NCBI RefSeq assembly: GCF_036711975.1 | Contig: NC_091966.1 | Span: 8,873,501-8,937,500, forward strand | DNA: 64,000 nt | Origin: Onthophagus taurus | Taxonomy: Eukaryota > Arthropoda > Insecta > Coleoptera > Scarabaeidae | Reading direction: 5' to 3' | Part shown: positions 13,601 to 23,400 of the stretch, piece after piece | Numbering within the stretch: position 1 is the first letter of the stretch | Layout of the letters: every line of letters begins with the position of its first letter | Position numbers and translations under genes: made by a program | The notes under the pieces: generated by a model | Database searches by the model: none | Told to the model about the DNA's origin: nothing | The model's input: only the letters and a program-made list of their open reading frames with translations

Positions 13601-16600
13601 GGCTAAAATACCTGAAGAGCGGTAATATATATATTCATCGCTATGTAAATGAAAGGTAACACTATACTTCTACGTAAATGTGTGCCGTAGCCATGAAAAA
13701 TTATATGGCTCATGTGGTTTGTAGAGGCTTACAGTTTGTCTATAAAAAATTTTATCTTTTCAACTATATACATATAGGCTTAAAAATAATAAAAATTAGA
13801 TAAAGAATATTTTTTTAATGTACTCAATACTCAAAAATACAGATACAGAGTGATTCAAATTTTTGTAGCAAGATGGAACTTCTAAAATTAAGACAAAGTT
13901 TATATTTAATTATTTTTGTGGAATATACTGATAATTATAATTATAGTAATATAATATAGTTGCTTCTATGCTTTAGTCGTGACTAAGATCTTTATTATCA
14001 TTTAGGTATCTTTACTACCATACACCTTGTTCTTAATCACGCATGTGTTAATCATGTCGTCTTTCCTTTCTTTTCTCTTGCTGTATCACCCGATCCTCAA
14101 TGATTTTCTAATGGCATCTATTAAATAGTTCATCAATATGGTTAGATTATGACCTGGAGTTTTAATGTTTAGTTAATTTACTACCTGTAATTGTACTCGT
14201 TTGTACCTGGTTTCAACTTCTTGATGTATGTAAGTTCTACCTCACAATACACCCTCTCGTCATGTTCTGTTATTTTCAAACCCTCCGAGAGTTCCGCTTC
14301 CAAAGAATAAGTACATGCTCCTAAGATTCTCCACCTTTGCTTGTATCAGAATCAGTTAATATAATGAGTTGTGTGGGATTTATTATTATTAGACTATATC
14401 TTCCAATCATTTACATTAAACGATCTAAGCGTAAGCAGCGTTTAAGTATTTGAGTACTTAAGTTTTTCTGATACCTTCTTGATTAAATGTTGCAGCAACT
14501 TGGAAGTAGAAATCGACTTCTCTTATTTAGCTGCTGCTGACATACATTGTTTTTAGCCTAAAACTTACCAACCTTCAAGGAACATATTGTGTGTATTTTA
14601 AATAAAAATGAAGGGTTTTGTTCTAAATCATTATTTAATAACACTACTTCCATGTAGCCAAGTCCATCAAGACATACGAGAAGTTATTGGGAGTATCAGT
14701 GTATATCGATAAAAATTCATATGGAATTATGGCACAAAAGTGGCAAATTTTTAAATTTTCTCGTTTAATTAAAATACGTGGCTTACAACGATTGTCACTA
14801 TCCAGGAATGATAACAGCTTTCTTAATAGGTGCGTTAAACTTTAATCCAGGTTGCGTTTAATCACCTATCGCAATAGTAGCGTCAGTGTGACGCTAACTT
14901 TAGTATCGCTATGTTCTGCCAAAATCTACTTTATTTGCTATGTTCTCGCAGGTCACGTCCTGAAAGAGTTTTGGAAGAGATAAAGAAAATTAACGTGTAG
15001 ATAAGAAATTAACGAAAACGATTATTCGTTTAGTTATTAAAACTGAGACAAATGACTAACCTTTAGTTGTAAGGGCAAAAGAAAAATGAGTATTATAACA
15101 ACCTAGGGCTGTTCTTCAAAAAAAATTGTACACCCTAATAGCTTGATAGCTTCAAAATATAGACTTAGCTGCCAATCTCGCTATGCCCAGGCAGAAAAGT
15201 AGGATCAAGAAGTAGTGAAGAGTGATAAAAGACTGCGAGGTAGCGATAATGTTACAAATTTAGAAAGACCAGAAACAGTTAAAACACAAAGACTAACTAG
15301 AACCGTTGATTGAAAAATTAACTTTAATTTCTCAATCAACGTTAGAATTTAGGAAGATAGCAGATAAAGAGAAAAATAACATAATAAAAATCAGAAAGAA
15401 AGACGCTGGTAAGATGTTAATAGAAAAGCTATATAGAGGAAAAAATCAGAAACAAGCAGGAAATTACAAAGCATCTAGAAAGAAGAATAACCCAGAAAGT
15501 TTTAAGGTCATCATATGACTAAATTATGTTAAAAAAAAATAGCTAACGACTCTTACGATTGATAAATCCTCAATTAAAGTTAACGCACTAAATCACGTTT
15601 ATAGAATCTTGTCTAAATGAACAGGACGCTATACAACGATTATTGAATATGATGTTTTAATGTTGTATCCAAGATCATTATTTAATTAGAGATGGTTAAA
15701 CTTGGCTTTTAAAAATACTTAATTACGAGTGCGAGTGATGATCGCTTCAAGCGAATGTAACGCTAATACGCTAATATACAACGTGTCTTAGTTAACGTGA
15801 TGCTTAGCTTGCTAATAAGTGTTTACGCTTGATTAACACAAAGCTTAGCACCCACTTATAAACTAATGAGTCTTATTTTGATGGATTGAGTTGTTTCCAA
15901 AACGATTATTAAGTTAACACTTAACTACGACTTTAATCAATTAGTTAATTAACGTCACACTAATCGAGGTATAAAGAACAGCGTCTTAATTAAGAAGACA
16001 CTGTTTGTCAATGAACGATTCTATTTTGTAACAAATTTATCTTGGCCCGTCAGTTACGAGGAAGAAGGAGTGACATATCAGGTGAAATTGCTTTGACTAA
16101 TTAAGCCGAGGTTGCTTGCGGCCGAGAATGATTAACTTTATATCAACCTAAAACTACTAATCATATTGTGGTTTCTCGGCTTTATCGAACAAGGTGTAGA
16201 TCTTTGGCTAATTAAGCCATAATCCCAACATGGGATGTTGAATGGGATGATGAAATACATACGTAAATACTTTTGTTAGGCCCGGTATATGATAAAGACT
16301 CAATATAACATGAAGTGAGCTCCGAAGGTACCGCCAAGCGTTTGTTACCGCACATTTGACCTACACAACACAAGATTGATTTGCTAAGCTGTACCTAACA
16401 GAGAGTTAATTGGTGATTAACCTCCGGTTAAGCGTTTATAAGTATATATTTAGGTGTTTTAAGATCCACTTAGGTTGAATATGATGACGCAAACGTATTA
16501 TGATGATTATTTGATTAATGATCAATTAACTTATCTTTATTATAATCTTAATGATGTCTTTAATCAATTAACTGCTAGTTACAGTTTACGTAAAGCTAGT

Positions 16601-18649
16601 TATTCGCTTAAACTCTTATAAAACCCTGTTTTGATATAAGGTAACGACAAACTAAGTGTTTGGCGATTAATGTCGCTATTGGCATCCATTAGAAATAAAA
16701 ATCATGGATTGATTTTATGAATGTAAGGGAAATGGTTAAGGATATTTAAATAATTAAAATTAAATCGATTCGAAAGTGCGATAACCACGAAAGTCGTACG
16801 TTTGGGAAATTCCCATTTCCAGCGCTACACTTTTTATGTAGCCTTTAAATTATTCCTAAAATATATGGGTACTCGATTTTTATCACTAAAATCGAAGGGT
16901 GTACACGTATGACACATCAATGTCTATATGTATCTATATTTAGCAAACCTCAACAGCAACATTATTTTTCAAGATGTAACCTAAAATATATTTTTCCCCT
17001 CAACTTTCAACCCTTATTACTCACAAAAGGGTGTTTTATCGTACGTTTGAAAATAGACTGGTTTTAGTTCATTCCATTTTTGCACCAAATTTTCTACATT
17101 TTCTTATACAAAAAAAAAAGTGAATTTTCAAAGTTACGCATTAAAAAATGATTAAGAAAATCAATTAATTAATTATCCTGCAAACAAAGCTTTATTCAAC
17201 TTATGTTTTTGTACAGATATTTCTACTAATTTTAAAAGTTCTATCGACTGTTAAACTTTTGCTACAAAAATCTAGAACACTCTATACAGTAAAGAGATTG
17301 TTAAACTTACAAATTTTTTAGCTGCATAGACAGCGGAATTAAAAACCACATGCTCCATTCCATTACAATCAACATCGGGAAGACAATCAGCCAAAGACGA
17401 ACTTTTTGCACACTTCCCAAATGCTTCAAAAGCACCGGCTAAAGAACTCTTAGGTCCAGCGACCATTTTAACGGATCTCGCCGATCTAACACAAACCGTT
17501 CAAAGCACACCTGTTCACTTTAGCACTCTCTATTTACATTTCCTCTTATCGTCACAACGATAATTAAGTTTATAAACGCGTAATACCATGAAACATCTCG
17601 AAATAAAACAAAATCTAAATCACACTCTTACTATATCTCAATGTACGATACCTCACTTGAATAAAAAATGCGATAAAATCAATATGGGAAGATTTATATT
17701 GAGGGCGGTCAAGTGAAGAAAGAGGGGGCTTTGCTCTGGATTATGGTTCTTTTAAATGGGAACGCGTAAAGAATCTAAAGTGTTTCTGGGCGCGATGCAA
17801 CGTCCAGTGCTGTTCGTAAGCCGAAAATACTTCGTGCCCAGGGCGCAGCTGGCTTCGGAGGCTTCGTTTGCCGGCTATGCGCATTTGCGAGGCATCCGCG
17901 CCGAGTAGGCTACACCGTAATGGTGACCCTTCGTGACCTCATCTTCAATGGGAACGCCTCCGCCCCGGCGACGGCTGGCGTCATGACGACCGCCGACGCG
18001 ACGGATCGATTAACGTTGCAATATAAAAAATGCATTTCTTAAACATAACTCTATAAATAATAAGGTGCAGAAAATTTAATCAATTTCAACTCTGTTAACA
18101 GACCAAATTCAATTTGTGACCCCTTCCAATTTAAAACCTCCTCCTGACCTAGCCAAGATTTTTGATAAACACCATCTAAATTCTGGCAGGTTATCAAATG
18201 AAAATGTTTTTGAATCCAAGTTTTATTAATTGGAATGTTTCAAATTTTTATTAATACTTACTATAACGTAAAAATATTTTCTTTATTTTTCTGGAAATTG
18301 AGAAAAAAAAAGAAGAATCCGCCAATTTAACATGTTTAAAACATTTCGATCCTGTTATAGACCTATGAACGTGTTTAGAATCGTTTCTAATCTTTTAAGA
18401 AAGGCGATCGGAGCTTAGAAAACAAGCCACGTGCAAATAGACCGGAGGAATTCCCACCTGAAGAACTGGAATCGCGATGGTAAAAAGATTTAACCACCTG
18501 GTGAAATCTTTAAAGAATCTTTTAATATTCGCAACATGATTTTTTTTTTGGGTTTTTAGATACATTACCTCTTTTGCAATTTGATCCAAAGCTTGATCTT
18601 CTGCAGACGATTTTTGCGCAATTCTTCGCCGGCCGCCTCCCGTATCCAT
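4629..18649 (-). CDS. Lrrfip2: LRRFIP homologue (Flightless-I LRR-interacting protein), spliced
   Basis: Cytoplasmic coiled-coil adaptor that in animals binds Flightless-I and has reported roles in Toll/MyD88 and Wnt signalling. Minus-strand coding exons: 18569-18649, 12055-12285, 11787-11896, 11416-11729, 5550-5720, 5301-5485, then 4629-4739. Every junction has GT-AG and compatible phase. The product is 400 residues. It starts [13 protein letters not shown], followed by the family signature [20 protein letters not shown], a Ser-rich region, then the long coiled coil. Match points with human LRRFIP1/2 include [53 protein letters not shown] and the tail [13 protein letters not shown] noncoding leader exon probably ends at 19752. 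Several alternative 5' exons and one alternative 3' exon are listed separately. The 5.7-kb intron 11415-5721 is filled with mobile-element remains. Family assignment is very secure. The choice of symbol is by family only. Confidence 0.92.
5117..5185 (-). CDS. Lrrfip2: Alternative LRRFIP last exon (short Ser/Asp-rich tail)
   Basis: On the minus strand a T-rich tract and CAG precede GACTCGTTAAATAC at 5185. It opens in phase 0, matching the end of exon 5301-5485, and encodes 22 residues ([12 protein letters not shown]..., ending DSRGR) before TAA at 5119-5117. It would replace the C-terminal coiled-coil segment encoded at 4739-4629. Used as a cassette through the GT at 5124 it would shift the downstream frame to an early stop, so a terminal exon is the simplest reading. 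Transcript support cannot be judged from DNA. Confidence 0.65.
   Translation of the reverse strand, partial: DSLNTTASSFDDESICDDSRGR
5740..7990 (-). other. LRRFIP intron, proximal part
   Basis: No gene was recognised. From about 7670 the DNA is a degenerate short-word repeat built from variants of TTTCTAAG, GATTTCC and AGAATTTC. It resumes at about 8330-8500 on the far side of the palindrome and resembles 58380-58760. The stretch 6470-6720 has higher CpG content than its surroundings but no frame or element that I can name. Confidence 0.4.
8037..8076 (-). ncRNA. Hammerhead ribozyme motif, left arm
   Basis: Read on the minus strand this 40-mer is identical to the right-arm copy at 8209-8248. 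It has stem I (AATC with GATT), the core CTGATGA, stem II (GGGCT with AGCTC around TATAAC), the core GAAA, a minimal self-complementary ACGT stem III and the cleavage triplet GTC. It lies in the sense direction of the LRRFIP pre-mRNA. A stem III this short usually requires dimerisation. Confidence 0.65.
8209..8248 (+). ncRNA. Hammerhead ribozyme motif, right arm
   Basis: Core CTGATGA at 8213-8219, stem II at 8221-8236, GAAA at 8237-8240, cleavage triplet GTC at 8242-8244 and stem I closed by AATC at 8209-8212 with GATT at 8245-8248. All conserved core positions of the hammerhead fold are present. Activity is inferred, not shown. Confidence 0.65.
8663..9136. mobile_element. Tc1/mariner-type MITE with long inverted arms
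   Basis: Starts TACAGGGTGTGTCAAATGTC and ends with its near reverse complement, closing in CACACCCTGTA. The inverted homology extends about 170 bp into each arm and includes the paired words GCCAATAACTTCGCCAT and ATGGCGAAGTTATTGGC. TA dinucleotides at 8661-8662 and 9137-9138 fit a TA target duplication. The total is 474 bp with no transposase. It is immediately adjacent to the next element. Confidence 0.75.
9138..10071 (-). mobile_element. Decayed Tc1/mariner-superfamily element (DUF4817-type transposase relic)
   Basis: The ends are inverted: GGTGTTTCAGGTTTTT near 9144 and AAAAACCTGAAACACC near 10047. Inside, minus-strand frames give fragments of a transposase N terminus. One reads [12 protein letters not shown]...VHRQ..EQG and another [20 protein letters not shown], both typical of the helix-turn-helix region of insect transposases annotated with DUF4817. 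Frames are broken by stops and shifts and the catalytic domain is missing. An internal ACACCCTGTAT near 9950 suggests another element end nested inside. Related end sequences occur at 13848-13905 and 17160-17287. Confidence 0.6.
10072..11383 (-). other. LRRFIP intron, distal part
   Basis: AT-rich sequence with no convincing frame, RNA gene or repeat that I can identify. Confidence 0.4.
12386..12442 (-). CDS. Candidate alternative LRRFIP first exon (19 codons)
   Basis: An ATG at 12442 begins [19 protein letters not shown] and ends exactly before GTGGTT. Splicing there would be phase 0, the phase needed by the exon starting at 12285, which is only about 100 bp away. The region upstream (12443-12640) is richer in CpG than its surroundings. 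The donor is weak. The stronger GTAAAT nearby gives an incompatible phase, so this remains a suggestion. Confidence 0.3.
12813..13161 (-). CDS. Putative alternative LRRFIP first coding exon
   Basis: Minus-strand frame from ATG at 13161: [18 protein letters not shown], then an acidic, Ser/Asn-rich segment of about 116 residues ending LDKTNENV. Codon use looks coding and it is transcribed in the same direction as LRRFIP, 530 bp upstream of the common exon at 12285. The best donor (G before GTAAAT, exon end 12813) leaves phase 1, which does not fit the phase-0 acceptor at 12285. A weaker GTGGGT donor (exon end 12817) would fit. It may instead belong to an unrecognised nested gene. I recognise no domain. 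Confidence 0.45.
13231..17286. other. LRRFIP 5' intron with transposon-derived fragments
   Basis: 13848-13905 and 17160-17287 are inverted copies of the end seen at 10071 (TTTTTGTAGCA near the end, then AATTTTAAAAGTTC-type sequence). They could be the two ends of one decayed 3.4-kb element. Between 15540 and 16700 the sequence is unusually rich in TTAA and short inverted words such as GCTTAGC and AAGCGTT. A small frame at 15306-15518 (+) is Lys-rich and I do not recognise it. No host gene was identified. Confidence 0.35.
17311..17466 (-). CDS. Putative alternative LRRFIP first exon (52 codons)
   Basis: From ATG at 17466 the frame encodes [18 protein letters not shown]..., ending [10 protein letters not shown] immediately before a consensus GTAAGT donor at 17310. 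The exon ends in phase 0, the phase required by the acceptor at 12285, which carries the [10 protein letters not shown] signature. A GC-rich block lies 300-540 bp upstream and may be its promoter. A transposon end starts about 23 bp beyond the donor. I recognise no domain in the 52 residues. It could also open a separate nested gene. Confidence 0.55.
17760..18010. promoter_or_regulatory. GC-rich, CpG-rich block inside LRRFIP
   Basis: About 250 bp with many CpG dinucleotides (for example CCTCCGCCCCGGCGACGG near 17957) inside AT-rich intron. No frame with a recognisable domain. Its place just upstream of the exon at 17311-17466 suggests a CpG-rich promoter, which is inference. Confidence 0.35.
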
Positions 18650-18690
18650 TTTCGTGGAAGACGACGAAATGCTCGACACGAACGATAAAC

Positions 18691-19751
18691 CTATAACGAA
18701 ACGAGCAAGAAAACTTGTATTAAAAATCACACTTTAAGGTTTTCACCACATGATAAATTAGAAATTTAGTATACTAGCATCGAGTTTCCAACGGTTATTT
18801 TATCTCTTCGTTAGTTTACAATTGCGTCACTTCCGTGTGATAAACATAAATATATCTAACAAAATATTAATATACCGCGTAGAAGTTTATTCCGCAATTT
18901 TCCAACAATAATTAAAATAGTATTTAATTAAGATTGATTTTTTGGATTTTACCAAGTTTATCCGATGTAACCATGGCAACAATTAAATTTATCTGTCAAA
19001 TTTGACAACCAACTGTCAAATAAGAGGATGTTAAAAGTGGCCCTGAGTCATGTAAGGGAAGAAAAAGTAATCGATAAACCGGTATTAAATGTTAACTGAA
19101 AAGAATTCCTTTAATGTAACTATTAATAAAATAACAATAAAAAGTAACAGTTAAAACTTCCTTAAAAGGAAGACAACAGAAGGATGTCTTATATATAAAA
19201 GGAAGATGAATTAATTAGATATTTGAGGCACATATTAATTACAATAATTGATAACAAAATGATTCTTTTTGTTGCAACCTTACAAGATTGTCTTTATTTT
19301 TTGGCGTTTTTTATAATGGAAATTCCATTCAAAACAATATGTTAATGATGATGTTTCATACAAAAGTATGCGGAATATCTTAAAATACGTTCCCTGCACA
19401 GATTTCGTTTCTTTTTCGGTCGATGACGAGATCAGACAACTCCATGAGATGCAAACATGACATCATATGTCAGACTTTCGGACTTTTGACATAAAAATTC
19501 AAAAACTTTCAACATAACCTCAAATTTTAAATTATACTAAATCAACAGTTTAATTATTTTCATTTGCGACTCATTTATTAAATAATTTTTTAAACAAACC
19601 CAAATATTGTTTAAAATAACTCGATTATTAACCGAAGGAATTTAGGAGATTCCAAAAAAAGATCAAGTTTTAGGATTCGCTGGAAGGAGCAGGTGTTTGT
19701 GGGTGGACGATTGGCTTAGTGCCAGAAGTTTCGAAACCACCTAATACTTAC
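18691..19751 (-). other. First LRRFIP intron
   Basis: Runs from the donor CG|GTAAGTAT after 19752 to the acceptor GTTATAG before 18690. The exon 18569-18690 then has 41 bp of leader before ATG at 18649. AT-rich, with no other feature recognised. Confidence 0.5.
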
Positions 19752-19980
19752 CGTTTAGCGAAATCGTTCATCCGAAATCGACGTATTTGAAGATCATAGC
19801 TATTGGATCGTCGGGATCGACGCGAACGAGCCCCAAATCCGCGAGGAACGAGCGACCTTCGCGAACCCGGGGTGTAACTGTTGGCCGCTCGGGCCGTGCC
19901 GTTCGAGATTCCGCCCGGTGAACGCACGACGGGGCCGTTTATCGCGTGTGGGACAACCACAAGACACTCTATCACACCGC
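19752..19980 (-). other. Lrrfip2: Putative noncoding first exon of LRRFIP
   Basis: CpG-rich sequence ending in a strong minus-strand donor (ACG|GTAAGTATTAG at 19752/19751). Joined to 18690 it does not put its own ATGs in frame with the LRRFIP start at 18649, so I read it as 5' UTR. The transcription start is not determined. Confidence 0.5.
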
Positions 19981-20494
19981 GAACGATCGATTATTTATTA
20001 TTATTCGCGAATTTTCACACATGTGAACGCGGTGACGACATTTCTTTCTATTTGCGAAACGGCATTATTGCCAACAGATATCTTATTTGCATAAGTCCCT
20101 AGGAAAAAATGACAGACGTATTCAAGGACGTATCCCATCGTTTACCTTTACATTCTTATTAAACTTTTTTTAACAAATCTCATTTATTATTGTTTAAATT
20201 AATAATTCAAACATAAATCATCCTTAATTGGCTTATCGGTACTTATTTGTACTTAAAAACTTCTTATCTCCACTTTTTTTTTTGATAAAATTTAGTATCT
20301 CATAAATATCATAGAGGGAGCAACGAAATCATAACCTAATTTTTTTACTTATTCCAAATTTGGACCATCAAAACATTGAACCCAATTCAAACTCATTTTG
20401 GTTATTTTTAACACAAACAGCATTTAACAACGCTATTTATAAAATATCTCATCATTGTTCTTTCAGCGTTATCTCGGTGTAGATAAGAGTTAAA
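19981..20494. promoter_or_regulatory. Divergent promoter region, LRRFIP / APEH
   Basis: About 500 bp between the CpG-rich leader exon of LRRFIP (minus) and the APEH start codon at 20495 (plus). No other gene fits between them, so the two probably share this regulatory interval. No specific core-promoter motif could be assigned with confidence. Confidence 0.4.
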
Positions 20495-23400
20495 ATGTCT
20501 TCTACTAAGGTAAGTTCTTAAAACATTAATTCACCAAAAAAAATTGATTTATTGTTATTTATTTTATTAGGTGGATAAAATTGTTAAAACATATCGATCA
20601 TTATCACAAATACCTGCGTTAGCTGGAGCTAGACTTTCCAATAATGGTACAATTATTAAATCAGTGTGGACTCAAAGAAACTTGGATAAAGGGAAAAGTA
20701 CAAAATTTCAACGAATGCACATTTTGCAAAATTTTGTGAAAATTGCTGAGGTTCCACCAGTTGATATAAGCTCTGAGTAAATCTTAAACAACTTTTTTAA
20801 CAATAAAGATATTAATTCTTTTTAGATTAATGAGAAGCACATCAAAATCAGAAAAATTTCAATGTGTGGTGCGAGAAAATGATGGGAAACAATATTTGGA
20901 GATATGGACTAATGATAATTTATCTAGATGTGTTGATTTAAAGGCTTTGGACATTCATGGAGATATTTACACTGATGGTATTAATTAATAATGGTGTTAT
21001 TTAATTTATACTTCTAATTTTGAGAAATAATTAGGTGAATTTGGATCATTGGAATTTTCCCCTGATGAAAAGAAGGTGATTTATGTTGCCGAATTAAAAC
21101 CACCTAAAACTGAGCCCTTTATAAAACGAAAAAATCCAGATAAACCTGAAAACAATGGTGATGCTTCAAATACCAAAGATGAAATTATAAAGGGTCAAGA
21201 ATATGTATTTCGTCAGGATTGGGGCGAACAGTTAGTTAATAAAAAGCAGTCTACTTTGGTCCAATACGATATCGAGTCAGATACATTTGATGTAATCAAA
21301 GGAATACCGGAAGGAGTTTGTCCAGCAAAGCCAATTTGGTCTGAAAATGGAAAATCTATTGTTGGAATTGCTTATAAGTCTGAACCAAGAAAATTGGGCC
21401 TTATTTATTGTACAAATAGATTAAGTACCGTTTTTCAAATTGATTTTGAAGAAAATTATGGTAAAGAATTATTACTTTAAGCATTTTTATGTATTATCAA
21501 CACTGTGCCATATTTCTAATGCCTTCTTAGGTATGAGAAGTCAATGATATAAAGGGTTTATGTCACACAATGCTCAATACGCTACAATTAATCCTTAAAA
21601 CTATGCGCTTGAGTAGAGATAGAAAATTATTGAGGAAAAAAAAATAGAATATTCTCGATTTTGAGAATTTTCTGAGAATAAGTTTTTAAATACAAATACA
21701 GCTCGGTGCTGAAGTTTCTTTCTGTTGCTGCACTTGACGCAGGCACACTTCTGCCATTATTGTCTATAAACTCTGTTCCTTGTATTTGTTCTTCTCTATT
21801 AAGATGAATCCCATTAAAATTTGGATCTAAAATATTTGCAGCAAGATGGATAGGATTTATTTCCATTTGCTTTCTCTTAACTGAAAAGTTTTTTACTTCC
21901 CTTTCCTCTTGGTTAAGCAAAGGGCTTGAGGTAAGAGCTATTTCAAAATGACTTTCTAACTCATAAAAGCATTCAGCTTGGCTTAACCTTGATTTATTTT
22001 CTTCAAGATAAGTTATGTATTTAACAATAGGGTTTCTTAAGTGATAAAAGTTTGAAACATTTACCCAAAAAATATCCTCATCCAATATCCACTTTGCAAC
22101 TCGTTTACTGAGTATATCTTCAACTGTTTCACAAACTGCTAATGTTTTTAATACATATTTTGTATCAAAAAGTCTTCTTAAACTATGAATAATTGATTGG
22201 GGATCAATCGTGTTTTCAGAGGTAATTTTAAGGAATTGGCTGCTTGTGTTATTTCTTTCAGTTTGCAATTTTTTGACAGTTACCAATAAAATGTGAGAAT
22301 TGTTAATTTCTTTGATGACAGCCTTAACATCTTCCATAATAATAGATATGGTTTTCATTTTTGAAATGTCTCCAATTAACAAATTTAGCGTATGAGCAAT
22401 GCATCCATAAACAGAAATGTTTTTGTACTTTTCATGAAGTATATTTCTTGCTTTAACCATTGCACTGGCATTGTCGGTTTTTCAGAATTTTTGAAACAAT
22501 TTTTCAGTACGAACTTCTCAAAATTTCATCGATTTTTTCAGCAATATATTCTATGTTGATAAATTAATTGTTAGCAAAGTTTAATAAAACACCGAGTTTT
22601 GTGTAGTAATAATGAAGATAAGTATGGATTCGTTCCTTTGGTTGCTTCAACCATCACACTGTAAGCTTAAAGCTTCTCCAATTTTCATTTTAATGTCTGC
22701 ATCAACTTTTTCATACTGAGTCCAATAATTTATTTGATAATAAATAACGTGTAGACATTTTGAAAGATGGTTTCAAATGTTTGAAAAATGATTGCCAGTG
22801 ATTATTTTTAACAATAGCAAATAGTTGGCTAAGAGTTGATTGAGTGTGGAACTCGATGAGGGTCTGTTAACTTTTGATTCTAATGTTGATGTATCATCCA
22901 CAACCACTTCATCGTCATTTAAAACTTAAATCCAAGAAAATAATTTCCCGAACCGTCCGAGTTTTGTCAGGACTGACAGAGGGAGCCACCATGCACGATC
23001 AGAAAATTATCTCGAAGAATTTTCTAATGGAGAATATTTTCCACTATTTTATTTTTGTTTTCTTATGATAGGAAATTTTTGATCTAAAATTCTTTCAAGA
23101 TGCCCGCCTTTTCCGTCTAGCGGAAGTAGACCATAACTTCATTATTTTAAATGGAATGCTATAGTTTTTATTACATCTTTTAATTCTACACAAAAAAATA
23201 TCGTGACTTTGATAACAGTTATTGGTACCTAGCTTTTTCGTGTTCGAGTTATTTTAATTTTAAGTCTTTTTTTGCCAAATTTCACCAGGACTTTCAAACC
23301 GGTCATTCAATTTTTGACCACTAGCATCTGAAGAGTAATCGTGCTGAACATTGGCTGAGAAATAGGGGAAAAATTTAATATTTTTTTTATAAATCATCAT

